In this document: positions 21,658 to 30,652 of the stretch, in pieces
How positions within the stretch are numbered: the first letter of the stretch is position 1
Layout of the letters: each line of letters starts with the position of its first letter
DNA from: Gerris lacustris
Taxonomy: Eukaryota > Arthropoda > Insecta > Hemiptera > Gerridae
Direction: 5' to 3'
Length of the DNA stretch: 64,000 nt
Assembly (NCBI GenBank): GCA_951217055.1
Contig: OX578276.1
Coordinates: forward strand, 75,860,644 to 75,924,643
Notes under the pieces: model-generated
What the model saw: the letters and a program-made list of their open reading frames with translations, nothing else
What the model was told of the DNA's origin: nothing
Database searches by the model: none
Translations under genes and position numbers: made by a program

Positions 21658-22449
21658 TCAAAGGAGGGTTCTTAAACAATCCTCTGATAATAACCCTGGA
21701 TGATCTATTAACATTACTTCGAGGACCTTTCTTACTGAGCCTATTAATCTCTCCACTACACCATTCATATGACTTGATTTTGGACAGTTAAACTTCAGGG
21801 TGAAATTACATGAGTGTAAGGATAAATATTTAAAGACTTTATGATGGTTGACTTCTTCGAAAGCTCTTTTTAGTTCTTCATTCGCACCAACAAAATTTGT
21901 TCCTAGGTCAGACCTGAGCTCACGAATTTCACCCCGACGTGACAAAAATCTTCTTAAGCCGTTTATAAACGAATCTGTGTTCATCGAGTCGAGAACATCT
22001 AATGTTATGGCTCTTGACGCGAAACAGGTGAATATGACACCATAACGCTTTTCTTGCCTTCGACCTAGGCGCACATAGAATGGGCCAAAGCAATCCACAG
22101 CGCTGTAGGCAAAGGGATAGCTCTCGACAACCCTACTTTCCGGTAGGTCCGACATTATTGGTGTCTCATACCTTCCTCGAACACGCTTGCATATAACACA
22201 CTGTGCAATAAGTTTCCGGACATGATATGAGGCACCTCTAGAAGCTATATCAGCGGGGTTGTCCTTTGAGGGTACATAATGCCAATCTTTTACTTGTGCG
22301 AGGTCTCTTATTTCTTGGACTCTATTTGCTACAAAAATATGAAACCTACGAGCTTCATTATTTATGTAGCCTAGAACTGCCTTACTATCCGTCCAAAAAA
22401 CGTGCCTTAAATCGGGCAATTTTAACTCCCTTTCAATGAATTTGCTCAT
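21658..22449 (-). pseudogene. Z pol, RNase H end and integrase core with internal deletion
   Basis: 263 codons. The frame is also open upstream of its first Met, with TIPRLELTAALLSAR. RNase H residues are visible at VFWTDSKAVLGYI and NPADIASRGA. The text then jumps from ASRGA to SYHVRKLIAQCVICKRVRG, the second half of the integrase HHCC zinc finger. The segment normally in between (roughly 200 residues, including the two His) is missing, so this copy has a deletion at about 22233. The integrase DDE triad is readable: AVDCFGPF (Asp), RSDLGTNF (Asp) and NGVVERLIGSVRK (Glu). It ends at the TGA 21658-21660. Integration in trans would still be needed, because the zinc domain is incomplete. Confidence 0.85.
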
Positions 22450-22526
22450 GCGTGCTGAGAGTAGAGCAGCTGTGAGCTCTAATCTGGGGATAGTAACTTC
22501 TTTAAGAGGTCTGACGCGAGCCTTCC

Positions 22527-23021
22527 CTATAACAAATGAACAGTGTACTTGCCCTTGCGATTGACTAATCGCAAGTAAGACACTTGACCATAACCTAAAA
22601 TTGATGCGTCACTAAAGTGATGCACTTCCACCTTTGAGATGGGGTCAAAGTTAACAGGTTTAATGCAACGACTGATTGAAATGGTACCCACGGTTTTAAG
22701 ATCATTTACCCAAAGTGACCATCTTTTCTTAAAGTTATCACTAACTTCTACATCCCAACTGTTTTGACTATTAGAAAAATTCAATTCTCTGCAAATATCT
22801 TGTAGAATACACTTTCCTTTCTTTACGTAAGGGGTAACAAACCCAAGAGGGTCAAAAACTGAACACACAGAACTGAGTATTCCCCTTCTCGTAGCCTTAT
22901 TATCCGGTATAGACATTTTTAATTTAAACTGATCTAGAGTTGTGTCCCACGCTAGACCTAGAACTCGTTCCATAGTAGATGCCTTCTTTATTGACAACTC
23001 TTTTATTGCATTATCGTCCAT
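22527..23021 (-). pseudogene. Z pol, RT thumb/connection and RNase H start
   Basis: 164 codons (the frame extends upstream to about 23045). It contains RVLGLAWDTTLDQFKLKM, RRGILSSVCSVFDPLGFVTPY, LQDICRELN, SRCIKP and VEVHHFSDASILGYGQVSYL, whose Asp is the first RNase H catalytic residue. These blocks follow the YVDD box in all BEL/Pao pols. A one-base shift at about 22555-22575 throws it out of frame with the next segment (GQVHCSFVIGKARV). Another one-base loss near 23047 separates it from the YVDD segment. Confidence 0.87.
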
Positions 23022-23297
23022 GGCCCTTTCAGTTTCGGGTATACTTTTAATAACTCTAAGTTATTTGAAATTATTTTATGGAACCTAAATCCGCCAAGTG
23101 CACACATCTCTCTTACATTCTTCACTAGATCTTTAGCTTCTCCTACACTCTTAACAGAAGCACAACCGTCATCAACGTAATAGTTTACACAAACTCGGCT
23201 GCTTCATTTCCTAGTTCTTGGACATTATCCCTTGTCGTTTGTTTTAAAGCAAAATTGCTACACCCAGGAGATGAAGCGGCACCAAATAAATGTACCG
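23022..23297 (-). pseudogene. Z pol, RT core in shifted frames (YVDD box)
   Basis: There is no long single frame, but two pieces are readable on the minus strand. EYRMTVHLFGAASSPGCSNF and ALKQTTRDN (about 23304-23195) carry the RT motif after the second catalytic region. NYYVDDGCASVKSVGEAKDL (about 23189-23130) contains the YVDD catalytic box. The first piece is out of frame with the upstream pol by one base at a six-C run (about 23304-23309). It ends in a TAA just before the YVDD piece, where another length change lies. Pieces and order are those expected, so these are lesions in a once-continuous pol (or sequencing errors). Confidence 0.8.
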
Positions 23298-24788
23298 TCA
23301 TGCGGTACTCCTGGGGGGTGAACTGAAATCCCCGTTTTTCCACCAAAGAAACCGAAGGAAGTCTCTATGATCTTCCTTAACAAAAACTTGATGAAACATC
23401 CCTTCGATGTCTCCGGTGAAAGCGATTAATTCTTTTCTAAATCTAATAATGACACCTAGTAAATTGCCAGTCAAATCTGGGCCTGACAGTAGATTTGAGT
23501 TCAAAGACTGTCCCTTGTAGCTTGCAGAGCAGTCAAACACAACGCGGATTTTACCCGGTTTCTTAGGGTGATATACTCCATAATGGGGTATATACCAGCA
23601 TTTGCCTTCTTGAGTTTTAGCATCAGAATCAGGAACAGCTTCTGCATGTCCCTTATCAAACATGTTATTCATGAAATTTACATAGTCATTTTTATAACTG
23701 ATGTTCTTTGAAAATCGAACTTTTAAATTATTTAATCTTAACAAAGCTAAGTATCGATTTTTAGGTAAAGCTAAATTTTTACTTTTAAATGGTAACGGTA
23801 GTTCATAATGAGAATCAGATCTATGAACAAGACCTTCATTCAATATTTCAATAAATCTACGATCTTCAATCGATAAGGCACAATCTTGCGAAAAATAATT
23901 TATTTCGGGAAAATCAAGTGACGCCCAAGGGTTTACTATTTCTTTAACCTTAACTTCATTTTCAGCATAACTACTAAGGGCGCAGACTTTAGAATTACCT
24001 GACCCACAACCCTCATGAAACTTTGGACCTAATACTCCCCAACCTAAGGCAGTTCTAATACCGTAAGGTTCCGTGAGAGAACCTCTTACAATTTCTAACG
24101 GGCACAGGGCTTGTGGGCAATTGTTTCCAATAAGTAAACCGATTTCTAAATTTTTATTAACTGGAAAAAAATTGTCTTTTAAACAGGTCAAATGATTATA
24201 ATTAGTGATCAATTCTGGAGTTGGTATATCCTCATAACAACCTTGGATGTCAGGGCGTGTATATAACTTGTAGGGCAATTCAACAGTATCTTCGGCTTGT
24301 AACCCTTTAATTATAACATCTGTCAACCGATCACAATCTACCGAACTCTTTGACAATACCGTACGAAGCTCAAGGCTAGTAGGAATGCCTATTAAACCTA
24401 ACCTTTCTTTAATACTATTCTTGAGATAGCACGCATCGCTACCCTGATCGAGAAATGCATATGTAACTATTTGAATTGTAGGATCATTCTTATTGATTAT
24501 ACAAACGGGTAAAATATGAGACATGGTGGATAAACAGATTTTATTATTATTAATGGCTTTATTTTCTCGAGAATCGCTTGTATGCACATCGGCTGTGGTC
24601 CTTTCCATATTATTGTCACCTTTATTATCTCGATTATTTTTATTCTCGGTATTATTTTTATTTTTTAAACCAATGTCAATCTTTTTGTTTACGATTTTAG
24701 ATTTATCAATGTCACGATGAAGACAAGTCGGGTGTTTTTTAAGGCACCTTTTACACGAGAGACGCCTTACGCACCCTTTGCTACTATG
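23298..24788 (-). pseudogene. Z pol N-terminus: zinc knuckle, protease, start of RT
   Basis: The frame is open from the G21 tract at 24788; the first Met is at 24608. It begins inside a zinc knuckle (HSSKGC), followed by CKRCLKKHPTCLH, then a basic Asn-rich linker. The retropepsin-like DUF1758 protease follows: YAFLDQGSDACYL holds the catalytic Asp in an unusual DQGSD context (DSGS is usual), then IGNNCPQAL and TALGWGVLG. RT begins at WYIPHYGVYHPKKPGKIRVV, with FDCSA, LLSGPDLTGNL, and the catalytic motif A FTGDIEGMFHQVFV (Asp), then DFLRFLWW. The frame fails at a C run (about 23304-23309). Confidence 0.87.
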
Positions 24789-26325
24789 CCCCCCCCCCCC
24801 CCCCCCCCCATCTTAAGCAACCAAAACATAAATTTCTATTTTGCACGAACTTAATTCTTTCCTCTAACTTAATTTTATTAAATTCATCACACTTAAAAAA
24901 GTCGTGAAAACCTTTATTACAGAATGAGCATAACTTGGACGATTCGCGAGGCTTTAGACTTTCGTTAGAAGGTTTACTTTGAGTGTCACTGGCGTATGGG
25001 GAATCGGACTCGATTATATAACTACTTGCTTCCTTTATTTTGGTCCCACCTTTAAACCCTTGTGATTTGGAAGGCATACGATAAACCGGGTGATTTATGA
25101 ATCTTACATAAGAGTCAAGAACCCTTGATAAGTCTTCGATAGTTTCACAACCATTTTTATTTGCCACCACCTGAATCCATTTATCTAAAATCTTAGTTGG
25201 TAGGCGACTAACAATTTTCTTAAGACATATTTTGGTATTAATTTCTTTTAATGAGAAACTATCAAGGACTTTACTAGCAGTTCTGACTGAATCAGCCAAA
25301 GTTGTTAAGGCTGCTATATCATTCCACATAATCTTAGGACCTTCGGTGAGTTTACTCACCCATGCCTCAGTGACAGCAACACTATTACCAAACCTTTCCT
25401 CAAGTAACTCCAAGAGACCTTCATATGTTAGGGACATGTTTAGATCGGCCACCCTCTTTGCTTCTCCTTCAAGAAAGTTGAGTAACAACGACTTTCTTGT
25501 ATGGTTAGGAAGCAACCCGTCTTCTAAATGTATTCTTATTTCCTCCCGGAAGATCGGAAATTTATGGCTTTCCCCATTAAATTTATATGTGGCTAAAGAA
25601 TTAATTAACAGAATTTTAGTCATAAGGCTCGCCGAGTCAATTGGGATTACCGGAGGAGGGTCTCTTTTATCCAATTTACGAATATCTTTGACAGATATTT
25701 CACTAACATTGTCATGTTTAATGTCATAATTATTAACACTTTGTTTTAACCCCATGAGATTACCTAATCGTGATTCATCGCCATGAAAGGAACTGACAGA
25801 TGAAGCTAAACTCAATTGGCTTACTTTGCCCACTTTGCCGGGATTGAACGACTCTTCATGCTTACCTAGGGTCAGGTCGGTTTCATGCTTGACTGATGAG
25901 TGTTTATTTAGAATGAAATCTTCTAGTAAGGCTTCTTTCTCGCAAAGAGCTAACTTAACATCTAACAAATACTTATTATTTACGTCAATAAAGTCATTGA
26001 AATCGTCTGAATTTTCTTTTCTCTTGTCAAATTCTGCTTTGAAGGCGATTAGTTCCTTCCTAAATTGGATCTTGTAGAGCTTTATACCACTTAGGGAGGA
26101 ACTTATCATCTTTTCTGAAGCTTGTTCTTTAAGAAGATCATCCACTATCGCTAACTCTTTCTTGATTCTTATTTTAAGAAGGCGAAGTGAAGATTCTGTG
26201 CTTATATACAGGTTATTGAATCCTTTCTCAGACAAGACTCACTGACTAAAACTACGTAATGATCTTAAATCAGACTTACCATCAGCCTGGGACAAATTAT
26301 CTTGCTTTTCATTATATAGACTCAT
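24784..26325 (-). pseudogene. Z gag (DUF1759-like) with zinc knuckle
   Basis: The natural ATG is at 26325 (MSLYNEKQD); a TGA at 26239-26241 interrupts after 28 codons and the frame then stays open to 24784. The first ~190 residues are charged and helical. A DUF1759-type capsid-like domain covers roughly residues 200-370 of the open part: KFNGESHKFPIFREEI, LLLNFLEGEAKRVADL, YEGLLELLEERFG, AWVSKLTEGPKI and IVSRLPTKILDKW. The first zinc knuckle is CSFCNKGFHDFFKC; the second starts CFGCLRW and then runs into a polyglycine artefact encoded by the G21 tract. In BEL/Pao, gag and pol form one polyprotein, and the tract breaks it here. Confidence 0.88.
24789..24809 (+). repeat. C21/G21 homopolymer inside Z zinc knuckle
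   Basis: 21 C on the plus strand, or 21 G in the coding sense. It falls between the CxxC and the HxxxxC of a CCHC knuckle, where the spacing fixes the expected length to a few bases. The tract has grown by about 16 bases and shifts the frame. Confidence 0.95.
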
Positions 26326-26387
26326 TTCAAATAATATTATTTAATTATAATTTTACTTCACTTTTAAACTCCAAATATTCTTTTTAC
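26236..26387 (-). other. Z leader with primer-binding region
   Basis: This lies between the 5' LTR and the gag body. The minus strand directly after the LTR reads GTAAAAAGAATATTTGGAG. A tRNA primer-binding site should lie within the first ~20 bases, but I cannot name the tRNA with confidence. Confidence 0.5.
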
Positions 26388-26600
26388 TGTCGCTGTCCTT
26401 GCTAACAGCGCAGAGTTAAATAACCTTTTACTGAACACACATTGAAAATTGAAATCTTTACTCTTATAATTACAATATATGTACGTAAAAAGAATATTGT
26501 TTTCTTATTTGAAATGAAAATTAAAATCAAAAGATGACAAAGCAAAGTAAAACAAGTTAACAAATAAAATAAATAAATAAATTACTTCGCTCCAGCGACA
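26388..26600 (-). repeat. 5' LTR of Z
   Basis: 213 bp, TGTCGCTG...CAGCGACA, identical to the 3' LTR except for one extra TAAA unit. Followed by the ATCTC target duplication at 26601-26605. Confidence 0.92.
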
Positions 26601-26743
26601 ATCTCTCTATATAATATGTAAAAAGGAAAGAGACGAAGCTTCTAAAATTTAACAAAAATATTGTAAAAGAATAAAAAAAAAAATTGAAAAACTAAAAAAA
26701 AAAGATAAAAATTTCGGCTGTTGCACATCATGAGCATAGGGGT

Positions 26744-27724
26744 TCACACATTATTTAATTTAGTCAAATCTTCCTTGTAGACAATCTTAATGGGAGGCTC
26801 GGTACAGTTCTGTTTTTTAACGAAGATGAGGGAGTTCCTTGTGTAGACATAGTAATTTTTATTTTCCACCATGGTTCTGGCAGTTTTTAAAATGGCTTGT
26901 TGGTTGACAGTTAAATGATCATTAGCAGTAATCCTGTAGTTTTTAAAAGCTTCGCCGAGAGTACCAAGTGAGATTCCGGGTTGACTCAAGTCTTCTTTGG
27001 ATTTCTGCCTGAATGCATTCATCCAAGAGTCCCGAAAATGACGCCGAACAAAACGAACTACCAGGGGACGGGGTCCGTTATTTATATTTCTAGAAGGGAG
27101 ACGATGTCCCGTCGATAACTCAAAATCGTTCCAATCTATCCCTATTATTTTTTAAATACTGTTCATTATTTCATTTACCGACTCATTACTGAACTCGGGG
27201 ATCCCACGCAAAATAATGTTTTCTCTACGAGTATATTGTTGGATACCTTCTAATTCGGCTTTCAGTTTATTGTTTTCTGCCTTGATAGCAGTATTTTCGG
27301 CTTTTAAGACATTTATATCAGTAGAAAATTTTTCTAAATTTGTACTTAATATATTAAATTTCTTTTCGAACTCATCTAGCCTAATAGAAATTTGATCACA
27401 GGAAATTTTTACAGCCCCTATATTATCTTTTACTACTTGATCAATTGTCTCTTTCAAATTTTTTTCTAGAGAATTAATCATACCTTGAACTTTATCCATA
27501 TCCATGTTGCGGTCACACTCACACAAATTCACACAAACACAACCACCGACACTATTAATTTTTTCAGCACTAAGTTTACATCCGGCACACTTCCAAGATT
27601 GTCTCCTTTGCTTACTCAATTTTCCAAAATTCTGTTTCGTAAAACCGTTGCACGCAAAATGAAAATTAATTTTACAGATGGAGTCAGATGAATTGAATTC
27701 ACAGTTGCATACTTTGCAAATCAT
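26744..27724 (-). pseudogene. Y ORF1: PHD-like finger, coiled coil, FP-type domain
   Basis: 326 codons in one frame with a single TAA at 27152-27154. The N-terminus has a Cys/His cluster of PHD type (CKVCNCEFN, then HFACNGF and WKCAGCK within the first ~52 residues). A second Cys patch follows (CVCVNLCECD), and then a long coiled coil with heptads such as VLKAENTAIKAENNKLKAEL (about residues 90-165). The FP-type domain starts at YTRRENIILRGIPE and continues past the stop with GHRLPSRNIN, PLVVRFVRRHFRDSW and a C-terminal YYVYTRNSLIFVKK. ORF1 proteins of this kind are RNA-binding partners in the retrotransposition complex of CR1/Jockey-like elements of insects. The nonsense codon makes it non-functional as written. 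Confidence 0.82.
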
Positions 27725-27824
27725 AGATAAACTAGATGTTTAACTATAAAAGGTTAGGTTTGAACTATAAAAACACTGGGTCTAAAGAGCACGCGACGTT
27801 ACCTCTTCCAGAGCCAAAGGTGAA
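27725..27824 (-). other. 5' leader of Y
   Basis: About 100 bp between the target duplication and the ORF1 ATG at 27724. The element starts TTCACCTTTGG on the minus strand. A promoter is expected internally in this group, but I see no motif firm enough to name. Confidence 0.5.
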
Positions 27825-27832
27825 CTATATAA

Positions 27833-28160
27833 GATCCTATTATCTAAATGAAGTTGCTTTGACTTTATTTGAGAATATTGGATCTATTCCTGTCTGTTGC
27901 GGGATGTAAACAAATATTTTTAGAGTTTTTGTGCATTTAATTGTTGGATGTATTTTTACTGCAGTCGCGGTATTTGATCTGATCCTCGGCTAAATATTCA
28001 CCAATCGAGGAGAAAAGATTGTTTAAGATTTCAGCTATTTCATTAGTGTTTGCTACTTTGATTACAGATTTATTTTTCATTTCTTTTATTTCATTTTTTT
28101 TTTTTTTTTTTTTTTTCATTTGCCTAAAATATCGTTAACTATTTCTAGGCTTTTCATTTA
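27833..28160 (-). pseudogene. non-LTR retrotransposon X, pre-RT fragment (5' side)
   Basis: The minus strand reads KSLEIVNDILGK, then after a long A run NKSVIKVANTNEIAEILNNL, FSSIGEYLAED, and further on ICLHPATDRNRSNILK. This is the sequence preceding the RT in CR1/Jockey-like elements: a kxW-xx-iN-xx-lGk block, an N-x-eIA-xx-xNxxF-xx-iG-xx-LA block, then a hPaT-xx-Ei-xxIixxLK block. Stops and an A24 run (28097-28120 region) interrupt it. It joins, across element Y, to the RT fragment at 16374-16490. Confidence 0.6.
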
Positions 28161-29114
28161 ATGTCTTGGCCTATCGATCATAGAAATCAGCCACTGATAC
28201 AGCATGAGCCCCGTACGGAGCGTGGGGTGAAGGTTAGTATTATTATATTTTTATACAGAAATATTTCTATATTTATGGTAATAATGTTTTTCGTAATCAG
28301 TTTTTTTATGCTACCAAATATGTATGCATCAATAAATAAATCACATAACCTTTAAAATCTTGATAAATAAGATTATTTTCACGTACCTAACTGTAATACC
28401 CTTTCATAATAAAGGGAAAAACTGATCTTCTATAAAACTGAAGGATTTCGAAATATGTCAGAAGAACAGGTTAGCTCAGGTGTGCAGACCTCAGGTTCTG
28501 ACGAATGTGTAGCAGAACGGTTTTCAATGATTGATAATGCCTTGTTTTTATGAATGAAGTTAGGATAAAAGAATTTCCCCACTATACTTGCGAAGTTAGA
28601 AGGTCAAATATTTTTAAAGGTAAAAGAATTCTTTTAAAAAAATCAATTCAGCTATGTTGTGTTTTTTTTATTTGTTATCTGGAAACTGGAAAAACTACAA
28701 ATTAAATTTAAGCTGAAAGGATGTAAGTGTAGCATTAAAGTGGTTGTAATAAAGCCATTTTTCTTTTGTTCAAAGCCGAAATTCGTACAGATATAAAACA
28801 CGAAGGATCTTCAATCAGTCTTTGTAATGTCATTAACGATTGTTATAAAAATAATGTGTGTAATATGTATAACAATTGTTATTCATGAAAATATCTAATG
28901 ATTTTTAGATATTTTCATGAATATGACTTTAATTTGTTATTAAATTCGATTACTAAATTATATATCTCTGTATATTTCATTAATGTACGCAGGCTACAAA
29001 AAATAGCAGTAGAAAATACATTTGTTTCTCTTTTTTTAATTTGATAGGTTTACTTATACCACATGACAAAATAAATCTGATTTTAATAAGTGCAGCACAT
29101 AGCAAAACAACAAC
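28161..29114. other. no gene; perfect 18-bp hairpin
   Basis: AT-rich DNA. A perfect inverted repeat lies at 28881-28898 and 28905-28922 with a 6-nt loop (ATTCATGAAAATATCTAA arm). The stem is shorter than a typical animal microRNA precursor, and no other structure is evident. Confidence 0.6.
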
Positions 29115-29480
29115 ACGCAAAATTTCGATGTTTTTTGTCAAAATGGCGCCGTAAATTAAACACTATCCCTAAGTGGTATATATATTTGTAATCTACTCTT
29201 CAATACCTTTCATTTGATACCCCACTCAAAATTTTAAAAAAAAATCTTTTTTTAGCGCGACGTGAATTATCCGCCATTTTGAATTTGAAGAGCTGATAAT
29301 TTTGAGTTCACTATATTTTCCCTGTGTGCGCGTCAAAACGATCTTTTATACTGGAAAGTTTCATGGTTATATCTCTTTTGGTTCAAAAGTTATTGGAACC
29401 GTACAGAGTGACAGACAGACACAGGAACGAAACTATAAGGGTTTCTTTTTTTTGGTTTTACCAACGAAACCCTAAAAACG
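29115..29480 (-). repeat. dispersed repeat family A, copy 3 (inverted, longest)
   Basis: Read on the minus strand it has the same block order as copy 1, from AGGGTTTCGTTGGTAAAACC to GTGGGGTATCAAATGAAAGG and ATTTTGCGTG. It is the best reference for the family because it lacks the C run. Confidence 0.75.
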
Positions 29481-30224
29481 GGATTATAATCCACGTTCGC
29501 CAACCTAATTATTTTGTAAATAGTAGAGAATGAATGGCAAATATAGTGAATTGATTGAAATCAGGTTGGCGACACTGCTTTAAAACTCCCAGTTGTATTA
29601 CGAGTCGCTACGGTGCTTTGTTAACTTTTGTTTAGCTTTCGTTAATTTTGTTTTCTTTATTACTTTAAAAGTGATTATTAATTGTTTTAAATAATTTATA
29701 TTGTTTTATTTTTGTATTTAATTCGTTTAATAAAGAAATACAAATGTTTTCTTTATTGATTAAATCTTATACGGCGATTTTTCTGGAAATAAAATGTTGT
29801 ATGTACCTCGAGAATAATGCATTATTATTCCCTTGTTATAATTAATTTGTAGCTAATTGACATTAACCCCTCGGCCTTCGCCTCGGGAATTAAGATACCT
29901 AATACCCTCGGCTTCGCCTCGGGATTTAGTTGCCTTGATTCCTTCAGCTTTGCCTCAGGAATCAACTTAATCACGCGGGAAATAATATCTTTCATTATTC
30001 CCTAGATAAATAACTATTCTTCATCTCAGGGAAAATCCATCCTTGTACCCCTGTCTCTATCCAGACAGACCCTTGTAACGATCCAGTTACACTAGAGTAC
30101 TAGAGCCTCCAGTTACTCCAGAACCACTAGTTTCAGTCCTTTCTTGTATGTCCACCCAGACACATTTAAGTTTTAGTAGTTACTAGTTAGTTTCATACTA
30201 CGGAAAGATTAAATTTTAATTTAA
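29481..30224. other. spacer with cluster of GC-rich palindromes
   Basis: At 29869-29980 three successive stem-loops occur: two of the CCCTCGGCTTCGCCTCGGG type and one AT-richer derivative (GATTCCTTCAGCTTTGCCTCA...GGAATC). They are flanked by ATTATTCCC strings on both sides. The stretch 30030-30170 is GC-richer without a recognisable gene. Confidence 0.6.
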
Positions 30225-30381
30225 ATCAAATTATAATTATCATTAACTACGGGAGACATACAGAGAAAAATAGACCCCAGCAACGGGACTTGAACCACGG
30301 GCCTCCTATACATCCTTTACAGATGCTGGGGTCTATTTTTCTCTGTATGTCTCCCGTAGTTAATGATAATTATAATTTGAT
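30225..30381. repeat. perfect 58-bp inverted repeat with B-box-like loop
   Basis: Arms 30225-30282 and 30324-30381 are exactly complementary over 58 bp. The 41-nt loop, read on the minus strand, contains GGTTCAAGTCCC, close to the Pol III B box, and the innermost 10 bp (GACCCCAGCA/TGCTGGGGTC) look like an acceptor stem. A T-stem cannot be formed, so this is tRNA-like at most. Confidence 0.85.
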
Positions 30382-30404
30382 ATAAAAGAAAAAATGTTTA
30401 ATCT

Positions 30405-30620
30405 AATAATTAAAGATCTTTTTGATTCGCACACAGGAAAAATAATGCGAACTCAAAATTATCTGCCATAAAAATCCAAAATGGCGGATAATTCATGTCA
30501 TACGATTTGTTTTCTTTTAAATTTTGAGTGGGGTATCAAATGAAATGTATTAAAGATTAGATTACATAAACATATATCACTTGTAGGAATTGTTTAATTT
30601 TCCACACAATTTAGTAAAAC
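30405..30620 (+). repeat. dispersed repeat family A, copy 4 (partial)
   Basis: It carries CGCACACAGGAAAAATA, GGCGGATAATTCATGTCA and TTTTGAGTGGGGTATCAAAT in the family order. It ends just before the tandem recombinase-exon units. Confidence 0.7.
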
Positions 30621-30652
30621 AAAATCAACAATATACAACACTTGAGGAAATT

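Larger units (their letters stand above)
20938..26600 (-). mobile_element. BEL/Pao LTR retrotransposon Z
   Basis: 5.66 kb, minus strand, flanked by ATCTC duplications. LTRs at 20938-21146 and 26388-26600 start TGTCGCTG and end CAGCGACA. Domain order on the minus strand is gag (DUF1759-like), zinc knuckles, DUF1758-type protease, RT (YVDD), RNase H, integrase, DUF5641-type C-terminus. This is the layout of BEL/Pao elements. The coding region has stops, several one-base frameshifts, a G21 tract and an internal deletion, yet the LTRs are almost identical. Confidence 0.93.
16499..27824 (-). mobile_element. CR1/Jockey-like non-LTR retrotransposon Y (interrupted by BEL/Pao element Z)
   Basis: Minus-strand element of about 5.7 kb once Z is removed. 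The layout is: 5' leader, ORF1 (27724-26744), repeat-rich spacer (26743-26606 and 20937-19935), ORF2 (19934-16858) and a 3' UTR ending in a (TTTA)n microsatellite instead of poly(A), as many CR1-like elements do. CTATATAA at 16491-16498 and 27825-27832 is the target duplication and makes Y apparently full length. Both ORFs are damaged. Confidence 0.85.

Noticed and set aside
30283..30323. tRNA gene
   Set aside because: Only a B-box-like string and an acceptor-like stem; no T-stem, anticodon arm or A box in proper position.
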